A DNA stretch of 64,000 nt from Ramlibacter tataouinensis (GCF_027941915.1 NZ_CP116009.1:744001-808000); one strand, 5' to 3'. Shown: positions 26,225 through 37,674, counted from the stretch's first letter. Numbers and translations: made by a program. Notes: generated from the letters alone by a model not told the origin.

Positions 26225-26873
26225 CGCCCGCCCGCCTCGCGCAGCCGGCGCGCGATCTCCGCGTAGCCCCGCTGCACCGCATGCTGCAGCGGGGTGGTGC
26301 CCTGGCGGTCGCGCGGTTCACGTCCGCCCGGCGGCCGATGAGCAAGCCGACGATCTCGACGTAGCGGGGGCCGCCGTCGCCCAGGATCACGGCTTCGAGC
26401 AAGGCCGTCCAGCCCAGGTCGTTGACGTGGTCGACGTCGATGGCCGTGCCCAGCAGCAGCCGCACGGTGTCCACGTGGCCATGGTGGCAGGCCGGGATCA
26501 GCGCCGTGCCGCCGTAGCGGTTGGTGCTGCGCAGGTCGGCCCCGGCGGACAGCGCCGCTCGCACGATGGGCGTCAGCCCCTCGGCGCCGGCCAGCAGGAA
26601 CACGCTGTCGCGCCGCTGGTCCTGGGCGTTCACGTCGGCCCCGCGCGAGATCAGCAGCAGGGCCGCCTCCACATGCCGGCCCTGCGTGGCGGCGAGCGCG
26701 GCGTTGCGGCCCGAGCCATCGCGTTCGTTCACGGCGGCGCCGGCATCCAGCAGCCGGCGCACCTCGCGGGGGTCACCGCGCGCCGCGGCGGCGATGAGCG
26801 GCGGCGTTCCACCGCCGGCGGCGCCCACCAGCGCGGGGGCAAGGCCCGTGGCCAGGAAAGTCCTGCGAAGCAT
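26221..26873 (-). pseudogene. Ankyrin-repeat protein gene with a frameshift
   Basis: From the ATG at 26873 the product has a signal-like N-terminus (RRTFLATGLAPALVGAA) and ankyrin repeats such as GRNAALAATQGRHVEAALLLISRGADVNAQD and GWTALLEAVILG. Near 26310-26318 the frame breaks: after ADVN the reading frame turns into Arg/Cys-rich text. The +1 frame gives RDRQGTTPLQHAVQRGYAEI and then ARRLREAGGR with a TAA at 26221-26223. The gene span, 653 bases, is one base short of a multiple of three, consistent with a single-base deletion. It is either a recent pseudogene or a sequencing error. Exported ankyrin proteins of this kind are often linked to oxidative-stress defence, but no partner gene is seen. 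Confidence 0.8.
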
Positions 26874-26986
26874 GTAGCCGATTGTGTTGCACGCAGCTTC
26901 CGTCAGGGTGACGGCGCTTCCTCCGACAGCCACGGATCAGCGGCGCCGCTGAAATGCCTGTCGAGGACTGACGAAAGGAGTGCGCC

Positions 26987-27196
26987 ATGTCCCAACAAGC
27001 CATCATCCGGGGAGAGGTCAACTTCCGCGCCGGCGACGGCGTGCTGCTGCCGGTGCCCAACGGGCCGGTCGACATCGAGCTGGCGGAGGACAGCGTGACG
27101 CTGGCCTGGCACGAAGGCCGCGACGCCAGTTCGGCGGCCATCACGCGCGACGAGTTCGACCGCTACGTGCGCGAGGGAAAGATCCGCCTCGGTTGA
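26987..27196 (+). CDS. Small conserved hypothetical protein
   Basis: A 69-residue acidic protein (MSQQAIIRGEVNFRAGDG ...) with alternating strand-forming segments, GPVDIELAEDSVTLAWHEG, and a C-terminal helix ITRDEFDRYVREGKIRLG. GAAAGGAG lies about 7 bases before the ATG, a strong ribosome-binding site. I recognise no named family. It converges on the DUF883 gene across a hairpin at 27216-27232. Confidence 0.72.
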   Translation: MSQQAIIRGEVNFRAGDGVLLPVPNGPVDIELAEDSVTLAWHEGRDASSAAITRDEFDRYVREGKIRLG

Positions 27197-27215
27197 CGCG
27201 GTGCGTGCGCGTGGC

Positions 27216-27232
27216 GCGGGGCATCGCCCCGC
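27216..27232. terminator. Bidirectional hairpin between convergent genes
   Basis: GCGGGGC (27216-27222) and GCCCCGC (27226-27232) form a perfect 7-bp stem with the loop ATC. It lies between the stops of two convergent small genes. No U-run is present. Confidence 0.45.
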
Positions 27233-27237
27233 ATGCC

Positions 27238-27558
27238 TCAGCGCATGAACAGCTTGGAGAAGATGATGCCCACGGCGAACGCCACGCCGAGGGCGGCCAG
27301 CGGGTTCTCGCGCACCTGGTCGCGCGCCATGTCGCCGTACTCCTGCTGCCAGCCCATCATCTTGTCGCTGCCGGAGCTCAGGGTCTGCTCCAGCCGGTCG
27401 ACCGCCTCGTGTGCGCTCTGCGCCAGGCGCTGGACCCGGCCGCTGTCGGCGCCCATGCCGCCGGCGTCGGTGCCGCCGGTGGACGCGCTCCCGGTGGCGC
27501 CGGTCGTGCCCGTGGTCGTGCTGGTCGGGAAGGGCGAGGAGGAGGTTTCGCTGTTCAT
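27238..27558 (-). CDS. DUF883/ElaB-YqjD-like membrane-anchored protein
   Basis: A 106-residue protein with a Thr/Gly/Ser-rich disordered N-terminus (about 1-38). An amphipathic helix follows (RVQRLAQSAHEAVDRLEQTL), then a C-terminal transmembrane segment NPLAALGVAFAVGIIFSKLFMR. ElaB/YqjD proteins are inner-membrane anchored, stress-induced and ribosome-associated in E. coli; this member is similar in layout. A Shine-Dalgarno-like CGGAGC lies just upstream of the ATG. Confidence 0.82.
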   Translation of the reverse strand: MNSETSSSPFPTSTTTGTTGATGSASTGGTDAGGMGADSGRVQRLAQSAHEAVDRLEQTLSSGSDKMMGWQQEYGDMARDQVRENPLAALGVAFAVGIIFSKLFMR

Positions 27559-27734
27559 GGTGTTGCTCCGGAGGTGCTGGCAGGAAGGTTCACCGGCGGC
27601 GCCGGCGGCTCGTCCACTGTAGAAAGCCCAGCGTTGGCTCCCTGTCGTCCGCCGGGGAAGGTCACGGTAGGACGTCACCGACACGCACGCGACGGTGCGG
27701 CACGCCGGCCGCGGCTTATGATGAGCCGCATCCC

Positions 27735-28733
27735 ATGAGTGCATTGCAACCGCTCGCGCCGCAGGGCGCCATCACCGACGTGGCCGGCATCGAGGTCGGC
27801 CATTTCACCCACGACCGCCGCGCCACCGGTTGCACCGTGGTGCTGGCCCGCCAGGGCGCCGTGGCCGGCGTCGACGTGCGCGGCGCGGCGCCCGGCACGC
27901 GCGAGACCGACCTGCTCGCGCCCACCAACCTGGTCGATCGCGTGCACGCGGTCATGCTCTCGGGCGGCAGCGCCTGGGGCCTGGACGCCGCCGGCGGCGC
28001 CATGCGCTGGCTGGAGGAGCAGCGCATCGGCCTGGGCGTCGGCCCGGCCGTGGTGCCGATCGTGCCGGCGGCCGTGCTGTTCGATCTCTACCTGGGCGAT
28101 CTGTCGGTGCGGCCCGATGCCGCTGCCGGCCATGCTGCCTGCGCCGCCGCGTCGACGCGGGCACCGCAGGAGGGCAGCGTGGGCGCCGGCGCCGGCGCGC
28201 TGGTGGGCAAGATCTTCGGCCTCGACCGCGCCATGAAAGGCGGCATCGGCACGGCCTCGGTGCGCGCGGCGGGCTTCACGCTCGGCGCCCTCGTGGCCTG
28301 CAACGCGCTGGGCGACGTGGTCGATCCGGATACCGGCGCCCTCATCGCCGGTGCGCGGCGCGAGGATGGCCGCACGCTGCTGGATTCGCGCCGCGCGCTG
28401 CTGGCCGGCCAGCCGCCCAAGCGGCTGATCCCCGGCAGCAACACCACCATCGGCGTCATCGCCACCGATGCCGTGCTGACCAAGGCGCAAGCCGCGCGGC
28501 TGGCCACCGTGGGGCACGATGGCTTCGCGCGCGCGATCAACCCGGCGCACACGCTGCTGGACGGCGACACCCTGTTCGCGCTCGGCACCGGCACATCGGG
28601 CCAGCCGGCCGAGATGATGCTGCTGGCCACCATGGCCGCCGAGGCGGTGGCGATCGCCACCGTGCGTGCCGTGCGGATGGCGCGCGGGATGACGGTGGAC
28701 GGCGTGCGCGTGCCGGCCGCGTCCGAGCTGTAG
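27735..28733 (+). CDS. P1 family peptidase (DmpA/S58-like)
   Basis: A 332-residue N-terminal-nucleophile hydrolase of family S58 (L-aminopeptidase D-Ala-esterase type). Family hallmarks are ITDVAGIEVGHFTH near the N-terminus, LSGGSAWGLDAAGG, and the region before autocleavage, IPGSNTTIGVIATDAVL, where the Asn-Thr-Thr provides the new N-terminal nucleophile. The enzyme self-cleaves into two chains and is usually cytoplasmic. Some homologues lack known substrates, so the specificity is open. The ATG at 27735 gives the usual short N-terminus. Confidence 0.92.
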   Translation: MSALQPLAPQGAITDVAGIEVGHFTHDRRATGCTVVLARQGAVAGVDVRGAAPGTRETDLLAPTNLVDRVHAVMLSGGSAWGLDAAGGAMRWLEEQRIGLGVGPAVVPIVPAAVLFDLYLGDLSVRPDAAAGHAACAAASTRAPQEGSVGAGAGALVGKIFGLDRAMKGGIGTASVRAAGFTLGALVACNALGDVVDPDTGALIAGARREDGRTLLDSRRALLAGQPPKRLIPGSNTTIGVIATDAVLTKAQAARLATVGHDGFARAINPAHTLLDGDTLFALGTGTSGQPAEMMLLATMAAEAVAIATVRAVRMARGMTVDGVRVPAASEL

Positions 28734-28770
28734 GCGGGCGGCTTCGCTTGCGCTCGCCGGTGCGTCGCGC

Positions 28771-28799
28771 TGGATCCTCCGCCTGCGCGGAGGATGACG
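28771..28799. repeat. REP-like palindromic element
   Basis: ATCCTCCGC (28774-28782) and GCGGAGGAT (28787-28795) form a 9-bp stem with the loop CTGC and are followed by GACG. The layout (GGAT...CGCCTGCGCG...ATGAC) matches the element at 57043-57069. It lies between convergent genes, a typical REP position, where it may also limit read-through. Confidence 0.6.
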
Positions 28800-28847
28800 A
28801 AATCCGGGGCGCGGACGCAGTCCGCCGAGACGCGGCGAAGCTGTCGC

Positions 28848-30515
<1,668 letters not shown>

Positions 30516-30656
30516 GGGGCGGGATTATCCCCGCGGGGGCGCAGCCTCCCCGGAACGGCCGGGGAATGGCCGCCCGCATCCGCGGACAACGCGGTTCGCG
30601 GACCCGGTTCGTCATGCCCGCGGGAGGGCGGGGAGCCCTCGCCCGGCCCGCCGGCC

Positions 30657-32846
30657 CTACTCTTTCGCCAGGCTGTTCTTCAGCGCCGCCTTCGCCACCT
30701 GGTCGAGCGCGTCGTCGACCACCGGCCGGTCGGCGACGACGCGCAGCAGGCCCTGGCCGCGCAGGCGCTCGAGCGTGCGGCGCGACATCGAGTGCGCGGT
30801 GCCGGCCAGCGAGGTGAACATGAACAGCGTGCCGTGCGGGCTGGCCCAGGTCAGCTGCACGCGGGTCCAGCGGCCCTCCACCACCAGCTCGGCCCAGGTG
30901 CCGGTGCGCAGGCCGCCGGCGCCGGCGGCCACCGGCTCGGCCGGGCCGGAATCCTCGAACGGAATGCCGGCGACGGCCAGCTCCTGCGGCAGCAGCGAGT
31001 CCTCGCCCAGCCAGCCGGACTCCTGCACCTCGCTGTCGGCCAGCCAGGGTTCGGCGGCCGCTTCGGCGCCGGCCGGGCGCGGCTCCGACTCCAGCTCGGC
31101 GGCCCGCTTGCGCGCCGCCTCCTGCGCGCCCTGCAGGGCGGCGGCGTGCAGCGCGCCCAGGTTGTCGAAGAAGCGCTCGGTCAGCTCCGCCGGGTAGGCG
31201 ATGCGCGCCAGCCCTTCGCGCAGCTTGGCCACCAGCGCCGGCACCATCCGCGCCAATCGGTGCGCGCGGCGCTGCTGCGAGGTGGACTTCTGCACGCTCC
31301 AGACCAGGTCGTCGACGAGCGCTCGGTAGCCGAACGGATCGTCCGAGCCGTCGGTGCAGGTCAGCTGCGCTTCGGCCACGACCTGCGACCACGAGCCCTT
31401 GAGGAAATCGGCGACGAAGGCGGCGACGTCCAGCCCCTCGGCCGCCTGGGCGAACTCGGCGGCGAGCTTCTGCGCCAGCAGGTTGCGCTGCTCGGCATGC
31501 AGCAGCGCGCGGGCGCCGTCCTCGCGGCGCTGGCGCACCGACTGGTCCTGCTCGGCCCAGACCTTCTGCAGGTGCGCCAACAGCTCGCCGAAGGTGTCGG
31601 CATCGACCACCTTGCTGCCGGCCAGCCAGCGCGAGGCGTACTGCACCGAATCGAGGAAGCGGCTCCAGCCTTCGTCGTCGGCCCTCTTGAACGCCAGGCT
31701 GCGCTGGGTGACGCGATCGAGCAGCTGGCGCGCCGGGTGCTCGCGGTCGCTGAAGAAGCGCGAATCCTGTTGCGCCAGCTTCTGCACCACCGGCTGCAGC
31801 ACGCGCAGCTGCTCCTTGTAGCCGGGCAGCAGGCGCTCGTCCTGGGCCAGCGTCTCGAACATCAGCCGCAGCACCTCGTCGCCGAGCTGGTGGCCCAGCC
31901 GCAGCGGCGGCGCCGGCTCGTGCTCCGCCACGGGGCGCGCCGGCGCGGCCGGTGTTGCCTTGGGCCTTTGCTCCAGCCGCTTGACCAGCGTGTCGACCTG
32001 CTTGAGCTCCTGCAGCAGCGCCATCGAGGCCGGCACCGTGTGCAGGAACTCGGCCTTGCCGCCGGGCTGGTCGAAGTCGCCGGCCAGCAGCTTGCGCAGG
32101 CGGTCCAGCGTCAGCAGCGTGCGGGCCATGCTGCCCGCGGCCTGCTTGCCCTGGGCCCCGCTGCCCTGCTGCAGCTTGCCCCCGATCGGCACTGCCGGCT
32201 CGACCCCGGTGGACAGCAGCCAGTCGGACAGCTCGCGGTAGAGCCGGCGCAGCTGCGAGCCGAGCATGCCGGCCGCCGGCGCGATCAGTGTCTCTCGCGC
32301 CTGCGCGTCCGGCACGTGGGCCGCCAGCGTGCTCTGCAGCGCGCGCACGAAGACCTCGGGCCGCAGCGGGTTCAGGCCGGGCTGGATGGTGCGCCAGCCC
32401 AGCAGCGTGCTGACCAGGGCATCGACCGTCGGCAGCACGTCGTCGACCGCGAACGAGACCTCCTGCAGCGCCCGCGCGACCTCGATGCTCTGGTCGAGCT
32501 CGTCGTCGCCGAACAGTTGCAGGTCCTCGTAGCGCAGCACCTCGGTCGGCACCTGATCCTTGCCGCCGCCTTCGCGCGCAATGCGGGTGAGCTCGCCCTG
32601 GTAGGTGGCCTGCACCGCGGCGGCCTGTGCGTCCAGCGCGGCGATCGCCTGCTGGATGCCGGGCTGCTGGAACACGCCCACGCTTTGCGGGCCGACCGGG
32701 GCGGCGCCGCGCACCAGCGCCTGGACCACCTCGGCCATCAGCGGCTGGGCCTGCTCCAGCATGGTGTCCAGGCAGTCGTTGAGGCTGGGTTGCAGTGCCG
32801 TCGGATCGTCCGCGACACCGATTCGCCGTGGAAGCATCTTGGCCAT
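30657..32846 (-). CDS. DUF1631 family protein
   Basis: A 729-residue, mostly helical cytoplasmic protein of the DUF1631 family found in Beta- and Gammaproteobacteria. The N-terminal third contains LNDCLDTMLEQAQPL and the family region ELTRIAREGGGKDQV. The centre has long helices (REHPARQLLDRVTQRSLAF, IAYPAELTERFFDNLGALH). The C-terminal 100 residues (GTWAELVVEGRWTRVQLTWASPHG) look like a small beta-barrel, possibly a PilZ-like fold, though no clear RxxxR motif is visible. Function is unknown. The ATG at 32846 (MAKMLPRR) gives the best N-terminus. Confidence 0.88.
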   Translation of the reverse strand: MAKMLPRRIGVADDPTALQPSLNDCLDTMLEQAQPLMAEVVQALVRGAAPVGPQSVGVFQQPGIQQAIAALDAQAAAVQATYQGELTRIAREGGGKDQVPTEVLRYEDLQLFGDDELDQSIEVARALQEVSFAVDDVLPTVDALVSTLLGWRTIQPGLNPLRPEVFVRALQSTLAAHVPDAQARETLIAPAAGMLGSQLRRLYRELSDWLLSTGVEPAVPIGGKLQQGSGAQGKQAAGSMARTLLTLDRLRKLLAGDFDQPGGKAEFLHTVPASMALLQELKQVDTLVKRLEQRPKATPAAPARPVAEHEPAPPLRLGHQLGDEVLRLMFETLAQDERLLPGYKEQLRVLQPVVQKLAQQDSRFFSDREHPARQLLDRVTQRSLAFKRADDEGWSRFLDSVQYASRWLAGSKVVDADTFGELLAHLQKVWAEQDQSVRQRREDGARALLHAEQRNLLAQKLAAEFAQAAEGLDVAAFVADFLKGSWSQVVAEAQLTCTDGSDDPFGYRALVDDLVWSVQKSTSQQRRAHRLARMVPALVAKLREGLARIAYPAELTERFFDNLGALHAAALQGAQEAARKRAAELESEPRPAGAEAAAEPWLADSEVQESGWLGEDSLLPQELAVAGIPFEDSGPAEPVAAGAGGLRTGTWAELVVEGRWTRVQLTWASPHGTLFMFTSLAGTAHSMSRRTLERLRGQGLLRVVADRPVVDDALDQVAKAALKNSLAKE

Positions 32847-33069
32847 GGTCGGGCTGATTATGGCCAGCGAACCCGGCTTTGCGAAGCGTGCGACAATGGC
32901 GGCTCCCGCGTGAACAGCAGTCGCTTGCGCGGGCTCAGCGCTTCGCTGGGGAGCCGCCGGCCAACGCAGCCGCGTCCTCCCGAACTCAACCCCATCTGCC
33001 TTTGACTGGCTCGGCGCCGCGGCGCCGCACAGGCCGATACCCGCGCCGGGTCTGGCGCTCAAGCTGTTC

Positions 33070-34851
33070 ATGACATTCGACGAACTCAAACTGGCACCCG
33101 CCATCCTCAAGGCCGTGCGCGAGCAGGGCTACGACAACCCCACCCCCATCCAGGCCCAGGCCATCCCGGCCGTGCTGGAAGGCCATGACCTCCTCGGCGG
33201 CGCCCAGACCGGCACCGGCAAGACCGCCGCCTTCACCCTGCCGATGCTGCACAAGCTCACCACCGGGCGCAGCAAGACCAACAAGTTCGGCGTGGATGGC
33301 GTCGCCGCCCTCGTGCTCACACCCACGCGTGAACTGGCAGCGCAGGTGGAAGAGTCCGTCCGCACCTACGGCAAGTACCTGCCGCTGACCTCCACCGTGA
33401 TCTTCGGTGGCGTGGGCATGAACCCCCAGATCGACCGCATCAAGCGCGGCGTCGACATCCTCGTGGCTACGCCCGGCCGGCTGCTCGACCTGCAGCAGCA
33501 GGGCTTCATGGACCTGTCGACGGTGGAAATGCTCGTGCTCGACGAAGCCGACCGCATGCTGGACATGGGCTTCATCCACGACGTCAAGAAGGTGCTGGCG
33601 CTGCTGCCCAAGGAGAAGCAGAGCCTGCTGTTCTCGGCCACCTTCAGCGATGAAATTCGTGACCTTGCAAACTCTTTGTTACGCGATCCGCGTAGCATCC
33701 AGGTCACACCCCGCAACACCACGGTCCAGCGGATCACCCAAGTGGTGCATCCGGTCGGCCGGGCCAAGAAGAAGCAGCTGCTGGCCCACATCATCCAGCA
33801 GCACGACTGGAGCCAGGTGCTGGTGTTCACCCGCACCAAGTTCGGCGCCAACCACGTGGCCGAGTTCCTGGACAAGAACGGCGTCACCGCCATGGCCCTG
33901 CACGGCAACAAGAGCCAGGGCGCGCGCACCCAGGCGCTGGCCGGCTTCAAGAGCGGCGAGATCCGCGCCCTGGTGGCCACCGACATCGCCGCCCGCGGCA
34001 TCGACATCGACGACCTGCCGCACGTGGTGAACTACGAGATCCCGAACGTGCCCGAGGACTACGTCCACCGCATCGGCCGCACCGGCCGCGCCGGCAAGGA
34101 AGGCCAGGCCGTCAGCCTGGTTTGCCTGGACGAGGAAGGCTTCATGCAGGAGATCGAGCGCTTCACCAAGCAGCAGATCCCGGTGCAGCCGATCGAAGGC
34201 TTCGGGCCGGAGCCCGGCGAGCGCGCCGAACCGATCGCCATGGGCCGCCAGACGCTCTGGGGCGGCGCCGGCAAGCCGCCCAGCCGCGACGTGATGGCCG
34301 CTGCCGCCAAGGCGGCGCGCCAGGAGATGATGCAGCGCATCCGCGACAACAAGGGCGGCGGCTCCGCCCGCAAGCCCGCCGGCGGCGAAGCGCGCAGCGG
34401 CGGCAATGGCGCCGCGGGTGCGCCGCGCAACGGCAACGGCGCGGCGAATGGCGCGCGCAACGGCTCCGAGGGCGGCGCCCGGCGCGACGGCTCGCGCGGC
34501 CGCCCGGCCGGCCAGCCCCCGCACGCGCCGAACGGGCGTTCGCACAACGGCAACGCGCAGTCGCGCCCGCCGCAGCAGCCGCGCGACGATCGCCTGGCGC
34601 AGGATGCCGATGGCTTCGAGGAGCGCGACGACGAACGCCTGCCGCGCAACGTCGATCCGCTGCGCACCAACCTGCCCAGCCGGCGCGACACCATCGGCGT
34701 GCGCCGCCCGGCCAGCGGCAACGCCCAGCCCGACCCGATGCGCACCAGCATCGACGCCATGGGCAACAGCGGCCGCAGGGGCGGCGGTGGCGGCAATGGC
34801 GGTGGCGGCGGCAACCGCAACCGTGGCGGCTCGCGCGGCTACGGCCGCTGA
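33070..34851 (+). CDS. rhlE: DEAD-box ATP-dependent RNA helicase, RhlE type
   Basis: A 593-residue RNA helicase. Helicase motifs are in order: Q motif [10 protein letters not shown], motif [19 protein letters not shown] in [16 protein letters not shown] in [13 protein letters not shown], and [10 protein letters not shown]. The tail after about residue 400 is long, Gly/Arg/Asn-rich and low in complexity, ending in a [24 protein letters not shown] RGG region that should bind RNA non-specifically. RhlE helicases act in ribosome assembly and RNA turnover, often in the cold. The 223-base region upstream (32847-33069) holds no gene that I can support and may be a 5' untranslated region. Confidence 0.95.
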   Translation: MTFDELKLAPAILKAVREQGYDNPTPIQAQAIPAVLEGHDLLGGAQTGTGKTAAFTLPMLHKLTTGRSKTNKFGVDGVAALVLTPTRELAAQVEESVRTYGKYLPLTSTVIFGGVGMNPQIDRIKRGVDILVATPGRLLDLQQQGFMDLSTVEMLVLDEADRMLDMGFIHDVKKVLALLPKEKQSLLFSATFSDEIRDLANSLLRDPRSIQVTPRNTTVQRITQVVHPVGRAKKKQLLAHIIQQHDWSQVLVFTRTKFGANHVAEFLDKNGVTAMALHGNKSQGARTQALAGFKSGEIRALVATDIAARGIDIDDLPHVVNYEIPNVPEDYVHRIGRTGRAGKEGQAVSLVCLDEEGFMQEIERFTKQQIPVQPIEGFGPEPGERAEPIAMGRQTLWGGAGKPPSRDVMAAAAKAARQEMMQRIRDNKGGGSARKPAGGEARSGGNGAAGAPRNGNGAANGARNGSEGGARRDGSRGRPAGQPPHAPNGRSHNGNAQSRPPQQPRDDRLAQDADGFEERDDERLPRNVDPLRTNLPSRRDTIGVRRPASGNAQPDPMRTSIDAMGNSGRRGGGGGNGGGGGNRNRGGSRGYGR

Positions 34852-34860
34852 CGCCTTGCC

Positions 34861-34881
34861 ATCGCGGCCGTGCGCCGCGAT
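34861..34881 (+). terminator. Hairpin after rhlE
   Basis: ATCGCGG (34861-34867) and CCGCGAT (34875-34881) pair around a 7-nt loop, 9 bases past the rhlE stop. There is no U-run, so this is only a candidate terminator or 3' stabiliser. Confidence 0.35.
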
Positions 34882-35001
34882 CCAGCACCCGCCCGCCGGA
34901 CCGGTCCGCACCTTTCCAGCCCGCGGGAAGACCGTCCGCGCGTTGACCGGGAGGGCATGAAAGGCGCACGCGCGTCAGCCGCTGGGGCGCACAATGGCCG
35001 G

Positions 35002-35676
35002 ATGCGTGCGGCGCCCGCCTCCTTCCGCACCGCCCTCGTGGCCGGTGCCAGCGGGCTGGTCGGGCGCGAGATCCTGGCGGGGCTGCTGGCCGACCGGAGC
35101 CTGGCCAAGGTCCACACCCTCGGGCGGCGCGAACTGCCGGCGACCCACCCCAAGCTCGAGCAGCACGTCGTCGATTTCGCCACGCTGCCGGCGCTGCCGC
35201 CGGTCGATGAGGTCTATCTGGCCCTGGGCACCACCATCAAGGTGGCAGGCAGCCAGCAGGCCTTCCGCGCCGTGGATCACGACGCCAACCTGGCCGTTGC
35301 CCGGGCGGCGCGCAAAGCCGGCGCCACCCGCCTCGCGCTCGTCAGCGCCATGGGTGCGGACGCCAGGTCCTCGATCTTCTACAACCGCGTGAAGGGTGAA
35401 CTCGAGGCCGCGCTGGCCGGGCTGGGTTACGAAGCGCTGGTCATTGCGCGGCCCTCCATGCTGGCCGGCGACCGCCAGTCGCTCGGTCAGCCGGTGCGAT
35501 CCGGCGAGGTCCTGGCCCTGCGCGTCAGCACGGCGCTGCGACCGCTGATTCCCGCCAACTTCCGCTCGATCCGCGCCGCCGACGTGGCCGCCGCCCTGCT
35601 GCAGGCACTGCCGCGGGCCCGCGGCACCACGGTGCTGCCGTCGGGCGCCATGCAGGGCGCGTCGGCGCGGGCTTGA
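35002..35676 (+). CDS. NAD(P)-binding SDR-like oxidoreductase (HTATIP2/TIP30-like)
   Basis: A 224-residue atypical short-chain dehydrogenase. The nucleotide-binding motif is VAGASGLVGREIL near the N-terminus, followed by HTLGRRELP and ALGTTIKVAGSQ. The active-site region is ALVSAMGADARSSIFYNRVKGELE (YxxxK). It resembles bacterial relatives of HTATIP2 and semialdehyde-dehydrogenase-like Rossmann proteins; the substrate is unknown. I chose the ATG at 35002. An upstream ATG at 34957 would add 15 residues without a fold. Confidence 0.83.
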   Translation: MRAAPASFRTALVAGASGLVGREILAGLLADRSLAKVHTLGRRELPATHPKLEQHVVDFATLPALPPVDEVYLALGTTIKVAGSQQAFRAVDHDANLAVARAARKAGATRLALVSAMGADARSSIFYNRVKGELEAALAGLGYEALVIARPSMLAGDRQSLGQPVRSGEVLALRVSTALRPLIPANFRSIRAADVAAALLQALPRARGTTVLPSGAMQGASARA

Positions 35677-35688
35677 TCCGGCGCCGCC

Positions 35689-36069
35689 TCAGCCGCGCAG
35701 GAACAGCGTCACCAGCGGTTCGTGGCCGACCTGCGCGCTGCGGTGCCCGTGCACGGCCGGATCGAACGTCGCGCCGTCCGGCAGCAGGTCGGCCGACCAG
35801 AAGTGCTCGCCGGGACGGAACACGCGCGAGCTGCCGTCCTGCAGGCCGATCTCCATCGCGCCGGACAGGATGAACACCCACTGCGTGTGCGGCGAGCAGT
35901 GGAAGCTGCTGCGAAAGCCCACCGGGCTGTGGCGCAGCTGGTACCCGCCGCTGGGCAGCAGCGCCGACAGCCTGGCTTCGGGCTTGCCCTGGTCGAGCGG
36001 CACGCGCTCCTCGCGGAAGCGGGCGCGCCCGTCGGCGCCGGTGAAGAGGATGACCTTGGTGAAGTGCAT
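35689..36069 (-). CDS. Cupin-domain protein
   Basis: A 126-residue single-domain cupin. The two cupin motifs are visible: FHCSPHTQWVFILSGAMEIG (HxH plus Gly) and FRPGEHFWSADLLPDG. The first motif lacks the usual glutamate, so metal binding may differ. It converges on the SDR gene at 35002-35676, and its start is divergent from the next SDR gene with a gap of about 100 bases. The function is not predictable. Confidence 0.78.
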   Translation of the reverse strand: MHFTKVILFTGADGRARFREERVPLDQGKPEARLSALLPSGGYQLRHSPVGFRSSFHCSPHTQWVFILSGAMEIGLQDGSSRVFRPGEHFWSADLLPDGATFDPAVHGHRSAQVGHEPLVTLFLRG

Positions 36070-36175
36070 GCGGAACCTTGCCGGTTGGAGGCTGCGCATC
36101 GGCAGCTCGCGGACGGCGGATGGTAGCCGCCGTGCCGGGCCGGCACCCGGCCGCGGGCGTCGCTACGATGCCGCC

Positions 36176-36961
36176 ATGACCGGATCCACCGACTCCCCCA
36201 TCCGCTTCGGCCTGCAAGGCCGCGTCTGCATCGTCACCGGCGCTGCGCAGGGCATCGGCGAAGCCTGCGCCCGCCGCTTCGCCGCCGACGGCGCGCAGGT
36301 GGTGATCGCCGACATCGAGGACGCGCGCGGCCAGGCGCTGGCGGCCGAACTGGGCGGCGCCTTCGTCCATTGCGACGTCGGCGACAAGGCGCAGGTCGAT
36401 GCGATGGTGGCCGAGGTCATGCAGCGGCACGGCCGCATCGACGTGCTGGTCAACAACGCCGGCATCTTCAAGGCGGCGGATTTCCTCGACGTGAGCGAGG
36501 CCGACTTCGACGCGGTGCTGCGCGTCAACCTCAAGGGCTCTTTCCTCGCCGGCCAGGCGGTGGCGCGCGAGATGGCCCGGGCCGGCCGCGGCGCGATCGT
36601 CAACATGAGTTCGGTCAACGGCGTGCTGGCGATCCCCACCATCGCCAGCTACAACGTCAGCAAGGGCGGCATCAACCAGCTCACGCGGGTGATGGCGCTG
36701 GCGCTGGCCGACAAGGGCATCCGCGTCAACGCGGTCGCGCCCGGCACCATCGCCACCGAGCTGGCGGCCCGGGCGGTGCTGACCAGCGAGGACGCGAAGC
36801 ACCGCATCCTGAGCCGCACGCCCATGAAGCGGCTGGGCGAGCCGGCGGAGATCGCCGACGTGGTCGCCTGGCTGGCCAGCGATGCCGCCAGCTACGTCAC
36901 CGGCGAGATCGTGGTGGTCGATGGCGGGCGGATGACGCTGAACTACACGGTGCCGGTGTGA
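36176..36961 (+). CDS. Short-chain dehydrogenase/reductase
   Basis: A 261-residue classical SDR with cofactor motif TGAAQGIG, Asp in IADIEDA (favouring NAD+), NNAG, catalytic Ser in NMSSVNG and Tyr-Lys in YNVSKGG. The C-terminal VDGGRMTLNYTVPV is usual for the glucose/3-oxoacyl reductase-like branch. The substrate is unknown. It could be any of several polyol or acyl dehydrogenases. Confidence 0.9.
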   Translation: MTGSTDSPIRFGLQGRVCIVTGAAQGIGEACARRFAADGAQVVIADIEDARGQALAAELGGAFVHCDVGDKAQVDAMVAEVMQRHGRIDVLVNNAGIFKAADFLDVSEADFDAVLRVNLKGSFLAGQAVAREMARAGRGAIVNMSSVNGVLAIPTIASYNVSKGGINQLTRVMALALADKGIRVNAVAPGTIATELAARAVLTSEDAKHRILSRTPMKRLGEPAEIADVVAWLASDAASYVTGEIVVVDGGRMTLNYTVPV

Positions 36962-36991
36962 CGCCGGAAATTCGTACCTGACCCCGATTTC

Positions 36992-37552
36992 TCAGGGGCG
37001 GGTGCGGGCGGCCAGCCGCCGCTTGCGCCGCAGCCGCACGCGCAGCGCCCAGATCCACGACGCCAGCACGTACGACAGCAGGCCCATGCTGACGGCGAAG
37101 ATCGACAGGCCCAGCAGCAGGGGCTTGCCAACCGCCTTGACACGGCGCAGCGCCTGGCCGAACCAGCCGGCGTCGGGCGTCGCGCCCTCCTCCGGCGCGG
37201 TTTCGGACAGGGCATCGCCGGGCGCAGGTCCCGCCTCGCCGAGCAGCGCGGCGCCCAGTCTCCAGGCCGCGTAGTAGATCGGCCCGAAGGTGGCGGGATT
37301 GGATACGAGCGTGCTGGCCACCGCCGCCGGCACGTGGGCGCGCAGCGCCACGGCGGCCGCGGCGGAGAACGGGATCTGCGCCAGCGGGAACAGCAGGCCG
37401 AAGAACACGCCCAGGGCCACGCCCATGGCCAGCCCGCGGCGGCTCAGGTGCCACAGGCGCGGATGGTGCAGCGCCGGCCCCAGCCAGCGCAGCCAGCGGT
37501 TGCGCTGCAAGGCATCGCGGGTGGGAACCAGGCCGCGCAATCGCTGGAACAT
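36992..37552 (-). CDS. DUF2062 family membrane protein
   Basis: A 186-residue membrane protein of the DUF2062 family. It has an N-terminal basic region with LHHPRLWHLSRRGLAMGVALGVFFGLL, then PLAQIPFSAAAAVALRAHVPAAVASTLVSNPATFGPIYYAAWRLG and a C-terminal helix, ending in a very basic tail. The YYAAWRLG and NPATFGP motifs are conserved in the family. Function is unknown; some members occur near lipid or glycan genes. Confidence 0.9.
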   Translation of the reverse strand: MFQRLRGLVPTRDALQRNRWLRWLGPALHHPRLWHLSRRGLAMGVALGVFFGLLFPLAQIPFSAAAAVALRAHVPAAVASTLVSNPATFGPIYYAAWRLGAALLGEAGPAPGDALSETAPEEGATPDAGWFGQALRRVKAVGKPLLLGLSIFAVSMGLLSYVLASWIWALRVRLRRKRRLAARTRP

Positions 37553-37674
37553 GGAGCAAGGTTAGCGCGGCCAGCGGCCGCGATCACGCGGTGGTGGCGG
37601 CCAGCCATCGCGCGCTGGGCCACTGAATGCAACACCCGTATCCCGCCGCGGGGGCGGGATCGGCAACGCCAGGA

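Noticed and set aside
32847..33069. Possible small gene or riboswitch upstream of rhlE
   Set aside because: No ORF with a plausible start and ribosome-binding site and no recognisable riboswitch motif; left as probable untranslated region.
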